Assembly (NCBI GenBank): GCA_038049695.1
Contig: CP142457.1
Span: 59,764,501 to 59,828,500 of the forward strand
DNA length: 64,000 nt
Reading direction: 5' to 3'
Origin: Cinnamomum chago
Taxonomy: Eukaryota; Streptophyta; Magnoliopsida; Laurales; Lauraceae
Part shown: one piece after another, positions 56,081-64,000 of the stretch
How the letters are laid out: each line of letters starts with the position of its first letter
Position numbering within the stretch: position 1 is the first letter of the stretch
The notes under the pieces: model-generated
Told to the model about the DNA's origin: nothing
The model's input: the letters and a program-made list of their open reading frames with translations, nothing else
Database searches by the model: none
Position numbers and translations under genes: made by a program

Positions 56081-59000
56081 TTAATTGCCCAAAGGTTGTA
56101 TCTTTGGCTTCAAGAAAAAAAATCTAGATCATGGGCCTATATTTTCATAAGTCTTTCTATTCGAAATAGAGATGAATGAAAAAGATTTATTTGAGATTCA
56201 AATAATTTAATCTGACATCTTTTACAAATAGACTCTCGAACATGTTTGATTTAATTAAAAAAAAAAGCAAACTTGGCATGATGGAAAAGTAATTACATAG
56301 GCACAATTGTAATATAATAAAAGTAGTGTGTAGATAAATTCATCATTAAATAGAAGTAGTATAGACAAACTTGTTGTGTTATAAGAGTTACGTGAAAAAT
56401 TCTCTAGCAAAAAAGCAAAAGGTGTCTTTATTATTGGAGCCAATTTGGCCATATAGTATTAAAGTAGAAGTGATGTAAAGCATCAAATGAAGAAATAGTA
56501 AAATTTAAAGGGGTTATGATGGTATTTTATCTTTAGTAGATTGGTAGGGAATCTTTTAGGTTTTTTTTTTTTTTGGTAAAAAGTAAGTATATTTTGAAAT
56601 GAAGTTACTTTTTGACCTTAAAAAAAAAAAAAAAGAAGAAGGCGGAAATTTTGAATAAGCCCATTTTTCATATAACCTTTTGTCTTGAAAAATGGAGGCA
56701 TTACATTACTTTTACTAATATAGTAAATTGTTAAACAGGCTATGGTTTAAATTAATGTTTGGGTACGTCTATTTTAATTTTTTTAAAAAGAGATAAAAAG
56801 TCCTGAAACAAACTGAGATACATCCACATAAACTTTGACAAAGACCCACACTCAAAAGTATCAATCTAAATCAGTAGTAAATCAAATAAATACAAAACAC
56901 AGACTTGCATGAATTATTTATGATTTGACTTTAGACAACTGTCTTAAAATTGGTGACAGCAAACACAAACCAGCGAGTTGGAAGTCACAAACCCTTAGAT
57001 TAGTGGCCTTTAAATGAAGGATGTGAGCTTTTAATTCAGAGGGAGAAGTAGGATACAGCCATACTGTGATGGCTGTCTCAATCAGCCCTCCCCCACCCAT
57101 CCTTCCATTAGATTGTTACAAGTGACTCGGAAATGCACAGGAAATCAGAGTATTGAAGAATAAAATAAGGGAACATCCATAACAGATTAATCATGATTTA
57201 CAAAAAAGATTTTAAGAAAATGTTCCTTTCAGTAAGGAATACAAGTCAAATTTTAACAATGCTTTAATCTATCATCCCAAGTCACATTAGGCCATACACA
57301 TCTCTCCACGTGCAATGACCTATAAATATATATTTTTTTAACCAAAGAGTTGTGTCATGTTAGGTAAGGAGAGACCGTCCAAATCTCTCATAGCTCCATA
57401 GGTATTGCATCTTGGTTGGGAAGTGGCTTTAGTCTTCTGATGAGATGATAATAATAATACTACTACTGCTGCATAATAGAGATTACTTCTTGGGGTTTTC
57501 TATTTTAATCTTTGACAATCTGGCAAAGGGATGTGACCAGGAATGGTTTGATGTGATAAAAGATGGTTTTGATGTGATTAGAGGGAGGCCTTTTTTTTTT
57601 TTTTTCCTTCTCTTTTACCTTGAAACATCCACACGATTTACATACCATTTTATGCTGCTGGGCTAAATTCCACGAAACAAGAAACACGGGGCAGATTCTT
57701 TCACAAAGTTTCCAAAGATTATATTTTCATTTTTATCCTTTTTTGGGTAAAACAGTCTCCACAGATGTTGCTTTTAGTGTGGGGCCCACTATTTTGACCC
57801 AATCGTTCATACAGGGACAGGCTACGTAACATCACGTCAATCAATTACTTTGTCTTCGTACAGCTGGTTGACCATAGCGCATTTGATAGGACACGCTTCG
57901 GATGGATGGGCCATGATAAAAGAATATAAATAATCTTGCTGTGGTTAGTTCTTTATGGGGCCAGTTTGTTTCCAAAATTGATTTCTTTGGATCATCTAAA
58001 TGAGGGTTGATATATAATAAAAAGTCTAAAAATAATCATCAAATAATATTTTTCTAGACTAATAATCGCTCAGGCAAAAAAATTATTGCATAGCACGTAT
58101 GTTTCAGATAAATTTGAAAGGCGTCAAATGCATAAAAAAACACGTGGCTAATTTCAAAAACACCCAAGTGGGTCTTTTAACAAAAATGGATCAAGGAAAG
58201 ATGAGATATGAAAAACCAGTCATCATCCAAACAATTTAGTTAAATCTTAGGAAAGTGGTCTTTTCTAGATCTCTACCTTGTATTTTTATCCCTCTTCTTA
58301 TATCCTCACACCTCACACTTTTAGTCACCCTTCCATTGGAGTTTATTTGGCCATAAATTCTTTTGTACTCGATGTAAGAAAATTGGCGCTAAATCTATTA
58401 GCAGGATCACTTCAAAAATCAGTGGAGCTTCCTGAATTGACGCCAACCCAAATTTAACTTCAATTATAGTTGGACTCATCATCGATTGATCATGTGTAAC
58501 ACTAAATCAAAATAACAAAAAGTTTGTAAAACTTAATTGAAATGGAGGGCCAGTCTTAGACTCTGAGTAATCGGAATCTTTTTGCAATGGAGATTTTATT
58601 GGCCCCGACCATAGGCATTTCATCATCTACCTAATTCCTTTTCCAAGTACTGTACAACCCACAAAATTAGTCAATAGGAACCTGTTGGGTGCCACAATGC
58701 CGCTCTCCACGACCACTCTAAAAACCAGGCCCGTAGGCGCGATATCAAATGCCGTATAAAATATTGAATTGTGCCTCTCCCATCACCAATTAAATTTGGA
58801 AGAAATGATAGCTCAATAAGTGCGTAAGACCTAAACCAATCTCCTGTTCAATCCTTGAGCCAAATTTTAATCCAAACCTTCTCGTTTGGTTTTTTTATTT
58901 TAAAAACACGTTAAATATGAGATCAACTTTATGGTGGGCCATTGTGGTATTGAAGGTCGTGTTCTTCAAATTCTAGTTCTACAAATATTTATCTAGATTC

Positions 59001-61797
59001 ATACTATGAAGGGCAGCAGTCTTAGCCTTAGCTAGACAGGCTGGACCAAGCAGATCAATGACTTTGATTGCAGCCGAGCCTGATTAGCGTTAGAGCATAA
59101 ACTCTAAAGCTGACCTGACCCATCAAGATTAACGGTCCAGGTCTAAACGATTGAACCCAACCTATGACCAGTGAGGCCCGAATATCTATTGGGAATAATT
59201 TTAAAAAAATATGAATTTTAGCGGTGGAAAAATCCCTTCCTAGCGGTGTTTTTTTTTTTCCAACCACTAAACGCCATTTCTTATTAGCGAAAATTGTTTT
59301 CCTCTGCTAAAACCACCTAAAAAGTTTAGACAGTAAGTTTCGAGGGAAAACTTTTAGCTGCGGAGAAAAAAATTGGGCTACTAAAAGTTACATTTTCATA
59401 GAATTAGATATATTTGATCATTGTGCTACCACAAGTCCCCATGTGGAAATTATGTATTTGACCAAGCCAACCACCAGTGGGCCCATTGTGCATGTGACAT
59501 GCCACAAACTGAAGATAGGTCACTGCCCACCTGATGTATTGGCTTCTCCATCCAAATAAATTCCCCACCCACTGCATGGCTTGGACATAGTAGATGTCTT
59601 GCCTCATCTGGGACTAACAAAACATCTTCAACATGAACTTTTGCTTTGAGTAGGTGCCTAGGTGAACGAACATATCTTGTCAATGCCCAAATGATAGGAA
59701 AATACAAATTCATTTCCCCTTATAAACATCCCAGGATTGTGTTATGAAGCATGAACTAATTAGTACTTCAAAATTCTACATGGAGAATTGCTACAGAATA
59801 AAATTTGAGAAGATAATTCTCAATCAAAACCACTACATTTTCCAAACCACAAGAAACCGAAGAAGATAGATGAACGTTACTCATCAGCTGTCATCAAGTC
59901 ACCTTTTGGGAAATCTACAAATGAAATGGTTACTATCACATTTGTCACTACACGAAGACTTTTGCAACTTGGCATAACTGCTTTATTCCATGTCTACATA
60001 CTTAAGGAAAGATCTCAATCTTATCTCAGATTGAAAAGAATGGCCAAACGGTTTGAGCTATGACTAAATGAAACATAACAACCAAGAAAAAAGAAAAAGA
60101 GTGGAAAAGATGGTGATAATTCATAATATCTTACTCTCTTGGTGAGCTGTACTTTTCATATCAAATGCAGCCCCCCTACATCTGATTCTACTCGTTGCAC
60201 TAGAGATTACTAGCCTATTTCCTCAAAGTTAGATTTGGAGTGTGGAAGGAGAGCTAGCCTCAGAGATATATCATCTCCATTACTTGTTAAGGTAATGATG
60301 GCCTTCTTAGGTAATATATTACAAGAAAACCAGGGGGCGTTTTATATAATAATGATGTTTTGGTCAAAAGAAGATGTTAATTGATGTTTATTTTTGAAAA
60401 TTCACTTTTGATCTTTTTTTTAACAACTCCATGTATTTTATTCTTATGTATTCATAAGAATTTTGGAGTGAAATTAAGCAAAACAAGATAGGTTAGTGCT
60501 CGTTGGCCTCACCAGATACAATTGAGGATTACCCATCTACTAAAATATTTTTGAACACCTTGTATTTCCTTACTTCATTTAATGAAAATTATTGATCACC
60601 AGCACATCATGGTGGATAGTTTTAGGCCGAACATTGACTAAATAGTTTGTGATAACAAGGGAGAACAATGTAACTAATTATATGATCTTTCCTTGATATG
60701 ACCATCCAACTGCAAAATGATAATAGAGAATATAAGGATGTTGAAGTACAGAATTCACCCTATGTTTTTATCATCTATTTGTGCTAGGCGAATGATAGGG
60801 GAGCAATCGAACATGCAAAGTTTTACACTTTATCCATTACCACCTTCTCTGCATAAAGTTTGCACATACAATTTCATTAAAAAAAAAAAAAGGTATATAA
60901 ATAGTTATATAAACTGTGTGTGGTAAAATAAGGCCAACCAAAATCCAAACCTACCCCGAATTTGCCTAACCCACCATTAAACGTATCTGACCCAATAGTA
61001 GGGGGTCAAGTTGAGTCAAGGCAGGTGCAGTTTCCATCCATATTGAGTAGTGGCATCCTATGAAACTGATTTTTTTTTTTTTTTTGTTTTGGTTTGTTAA
61101 TTTGCACTCCCTCTTCGTATCTGGTGTGCTAGGATGCCCCACAGATATTACACTTGTTATTTTTCTCTTTTCTCATAGATAATTTGAAAAATTACTAAAA
61201 GAATTCTAAATGAAATCATGTTGATTGCAATTATTTTGATAGGGAATATTATTATAATATTCCTGTTCCGGTCACTTTTCAAAATTGGTGATGTTTGCTA
61301 AAAGATTTTTTTCACATGACATCAGATTGAAACAACTCATGTGCTTGTTTGCAATGAGATCTCTCTCGATGTAATAAATAAAATGTAAAGAGTGAGACTC
61401 TTTCCATTGGGAAATTGAACGAAAGGAATTAGAGTTAAATGATTTAGAAATTGGTAGTATATGGAGTGAAAGTTTCGAAGTCACAGGGTTATTGCTATGG
61501 ATGGGACATCGATCTCCTAAACTCCTACAACTGCAATCAGGGATTGATCCCTTGAATGACAGTTGACGTCCGCGTTCCTTGGCCACTAAACCAATTTTTA
61601 GTAAAAAAAAATACATGTGAGAGAAAGATGAAAGTTGAAAGTAAAATCCATGACAAGCTGCATGAAAGAAAAGTGAAAGCAAACTAGCAGAGTATTAGAA
61701 GGAAAAGGTAGTATTAAAAAGAAAAGGCGGCACTTTGGTCAAGAGGATATAATGGACTGACATTCCACTTTATTAGTTTTCTTTGTATTTTCTTTAG
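55847..61797. other. Long spacer without supported gene
   Basis: Nearly 6 kb of AT-rich DNA. Contains a (GA)n run at 56042-56076, T runs near 56563 and 57590, and a stretch at about 59190-59402 with TTTTAGCGGTGG and CTACTAAAAGTTACATTTTC words. The last may be a decayed CACTA-type MITE. No protein family or intact terminal repeats were recognised. Confidence 0.35.
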
Positions 61798-62217
61798 GGT
61801 CTGTTTGGGAAGGGGGGGAAAAATGGGGAGAGGAAAAAAATGGGGGAAAGTGGAGGGAAAGTGCTTTTGGGGAGTGTTTGGGAAGGGGGGAGGGAAAATG
61901 GGGGGGAGGAAAATGGAGGGAAAAATATACCTTTTTGCCTCAAAATTTCCCCCCCAAAACAGGGGGGAAAATGAGGAGAAAGGGAAGAAATGACCATATT
62001 GCCCTTTTACTTTATTTGAACTTTTTTCAAAAGCAAGGGTAAAATAGTCATTAAAATTATACTTTTTTACTTTCCTTCCCCCTACTTTTTTTACTTTCCA
62101 AACAAGAGGAGGGAAAATTAATTTTTCCTCCCCTCTCCTTTATTTTCCTTCCCCCTCAAATTTTCCCTCCCCCTCAAATTTTCCCTCCCCTCCCCTCCTC
62201 CCTTCCCAAACGGAGCC
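61798..62217. mobile_element. MITE with GTTTGGGAAGG termini
   Basis: Left GGTCTGTTTGGGAAGGGGGG and right CCTTCCCAAACGGAGCC are inverted repeats. Both arms are long G- or C-rich runs (GGGGGAAAATGG type). Target duplication not clear. Resembles Tourist-like MITEs by its termini, but the superfamily is uncertain. Confidence 0.6.
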
Positions 62218-62326
62218 AAGAGTGCTCTTTTCATCTTTTTTAATATAAGTTCAGTTCCCCTCCCCTCCTCCCTTCCCAAACGGAGCCAAGAGTGCTCTTT
62301 TCATCTTTTTTAATATAAGTTCAGTT
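62187..62326. repeat. 70-bp tandem duplication
   Basis: The right end of the MITE plus about 35 bp of flank, ending ATATAAGTTCAGT, is repeated once exactly with a 70-bp period. No differences seen, so the duplication is recent (or an assembly artefact). Confidence 0.8.
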
Positions 62327-62379
62327 ACTGATAAAAAAGAAATTCTTACATCATATGGAGCTTATTAGTGGACACGGAA

Positions 62380-62690
62380 GCGACATTCGTCTGTGTTCTG
62401 CTTGTGAATCAATGTTAGCAAAAAGGCAATAGATATTAATTTATCTTCTTCGATTAAAGTTTTATTTTTTCATATTTGTCAGTCAACAAATGATATGGCA
62501 GACTCTCTAACCTAACCAAACAAGGGATGCATAGAGTTGTTTCGCTTGTGGCCCATATTATTTAGTTTTGTTGTTTTTTGTGTTGGTATAAGGCTTTTGT
62601 ACCAACTCCTTTTTTTATTTTTTTGGAGATTTTTTTGTACTGTTACTTTATCTTTAATTTAATTTACCGCTACCGATAAAAAAAATAGAC
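62380..62690 (+). mobile_element. 3' end of a decayed L1-type LINE
   Basis: Weak reading of the C-terminal RNase H end (ICQSTNDMADSL, matching the common plant LINE ending RSANDMADSLA). It is followed by a T/G-rich 3' UTR (GGCTTTTGTACCAACTCC) and an A run at about 62679-62686. Interrupted by stops, heavily 5'-truncated; borders approximate. Confidence 0.55.
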
Positions 62691-62759
62691 AATAATTTAA
62701 AAATAAGTACCGAAGAGAAATCTACAAATGGTTAAAAACGCAATAAAAGTACATAAATA

Positions 62760-63420
62760 GTGACATGTTGTGAGGCCAAAAGTACATCAGACGCAGAGAG
62801 GCACCTCGCTATAGCAAGGGTCTTGCTCATTATAGTGAGCGTGGTGGACGGATAAAGCCCACTTGGATCCGGACTCTATCAAAGAGTTTCAAAAGAACTC
62901 TTATTCTGATTGTATTATTATTATGAGTCTCTTGCACGGATTTAAGACTATATATTGGGCGTTTCTCACAATCCAAAGAGATAGATCACCTCTCAAGTTC
63001 GAGAGAAATCTTCTCTAAATATTTATTTAAGAGTTGTGCTGCCGAGTTCTCTAAAGAGCCAGTTTTTTCTGCATCTATTGTAGAATATCAACTTTTTGCA
63101 TAGAAAATTTGAGGAGTTAAGCGTATGATTGAGTCTATTGCAATCAACGATGTGAAGTCGTGGAAACGTGAAGCAAAAAAAAGTAGCTTCAGTCCTTATG
63201 TAGGGAATATCTGGGGAGGAAATATGAGTTTCTTGTAATTGCAAGATTAATAGTGTTTGATTGTTGATTCAGTTCGGATTCGTGGTTTTTCACTCAGTTA
63301 GAGTTTTCCACTCTAAATCTGGTGTCCTTGTGGTAGGTGTCTTTTGAGTTTATTTCCGCTATATAGTTTCTTATTTTTGCACACTAATGAGTTGTTTTCT
63401 TAAATTGACAAATCTAGAGA
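62760..63420 (+). mobile_element. LTR-like tract (fossil, possibly Copia)
   Basis: Contains a TATA-like ACTATATATTGGGC at about 62948 and, downstream, GTTTTCCACTCTAAATCTGG followed by a GT-rich stretch, as in many plant Copia LTRs. Ends and target duplication could not be defined. Tentative. Confidence 0.3.
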
Positions 63421-64000
63421 TCTCATACCCGAACCTTCACATGTCGTTACCGATTGCTGAAATGGTTGGGGATATGAGTATGTGCAAAAGAAATTGCACG
63501 AGTTTAAGCACTTAATGTGGGGAGGAAAAAAAGTCGAATAATGCAAATTCAAACATATTAGTTTAGGAAAAGATGAAACCTATCTCAAAGAAGAAAGAAA
63601 AGAGTGAATAAGTAAATGTTAACAAAATAAAGCCCCAAAGGAGGCAAAGTTGCCTTGATCGGAGCATTCTTTTTTGGCACCTTTTATGTAACCACATGTT
63701 ACAACTTGCTGAGAAGCTAAAAGCAATTGCTTTCTAGCACTGTTGCAAGTAGGGTTTTCAGGAGTGAAAAGTACGACACTGGGAGATCCATGAGAATAAA
63801 GATCATTAAGAAAGAAGTTATTTAATGGTCATATTTTTATACTCACTTTTACGTCTTCATTTTAAACTACCTATAGAAATAAAAGTCTGAAGTTCCTAAA
63901 ATTTTAATTACATGACACAAACAGGCTCTTTACAAGAGAAGAGTATAAGAAAAGTGAGAGTAAGCCGATATAGTGAAAGTAGAGGGTAAAAGTAAAAGAC
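63421..64000. other. Spacer to the end of the window
   Basis: AT-rich, no gene or repeat recognised. Confidence 0.4.

Noticed and set aside
61794-61997. Gly/Lys- and Pro/Phe-rich frames on opposite strands
   Set aside because: Products of the G-rich and C-rich arms of a MITE.

Overview
This window is nuclear DNA of a flowering plant. The evidence is a NAC transcription factor of the secondary-wall (NST/SND) group, a chloroplast-type small heat shock protein, a PADRE (DUF4228) protein, GT-AG introns, AT-rich spacers, and a dense load of plant transposons (CACTA, hAT, PIF/Harbinger, Mutator-like MITEs, tRNA-derived SINEs, L1-type LINE ends, LTR fragments). It looks like a non-grass angiosperm, perhaps woody, but the species cannot be fixed from the sequence.

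Only four host genes are well supported: a PADRE-domain gene (5576-6139, +), a plastid HSP21-like sHSP (16753-17563, +), a METTL21-type lysine methyltransferase (32175-32873, -) and an NST1-like NAC gene with three coding exons (49631-51279, +). They are far apart and do not form a cluster; each has its own promoter. The rest is mostly mobile DNA in several layers.

Region by region: 1-5100 holds a CACTA end, a MITE-like repeat split by a PIF/Harbinger element, and a SINE. The PADRE gene lies at 5.1-6.2 kb. 7.0-8.7 kb holds two small Mutator-like MITEs and a hAT fragment. 9.56-15.58 kb is a hAT element with a perfect 8-bp target duplication, into which a 5.1-kb CACTA element has inserted (TAT duplication). 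That CACTA carries in-frame exons of the MEP-pathway gene HDR (IspH) plus an exon of another gene, so it is a gene-capturing (Pack-type) transposon. The sHSP gene follows. 18.1-30.2 kb is a tandem duplication (A: 18139-24919; B: 25046-30239), each copy later hit by its own insertions: solo LTRs, a hAT, a MITE, and a 1.5-kb insert with palindrome arrays. A third partial copy abuts the methyltransferase gene at about 31.7-32.1 kb. 34-47 kb is a series of hAT-like elements, one with a broken transposase C-terminus, plus SINEs. 47.9-48.5 kb is a truncated LINE. The NAC gene lies at 49.3-51.3 kb. The remainder is mostly unassigned AT-rich spacer with an LTR-element remnant, a 297-bp TRIM/SMART-like element, a MITE, a LINE end and an LTR-like tract.

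The most notable points are the CACTA element that transduplicated an HDR gene segment with intact splice sites, the absence of a canonical acceptor AG in the single intron of the sHSP gene, a stretch with no differences between otherwise diverged duplicates A and B, a tiny TRIM-like element, and complementary CT and GA repeats flanking the PADRE coding region.
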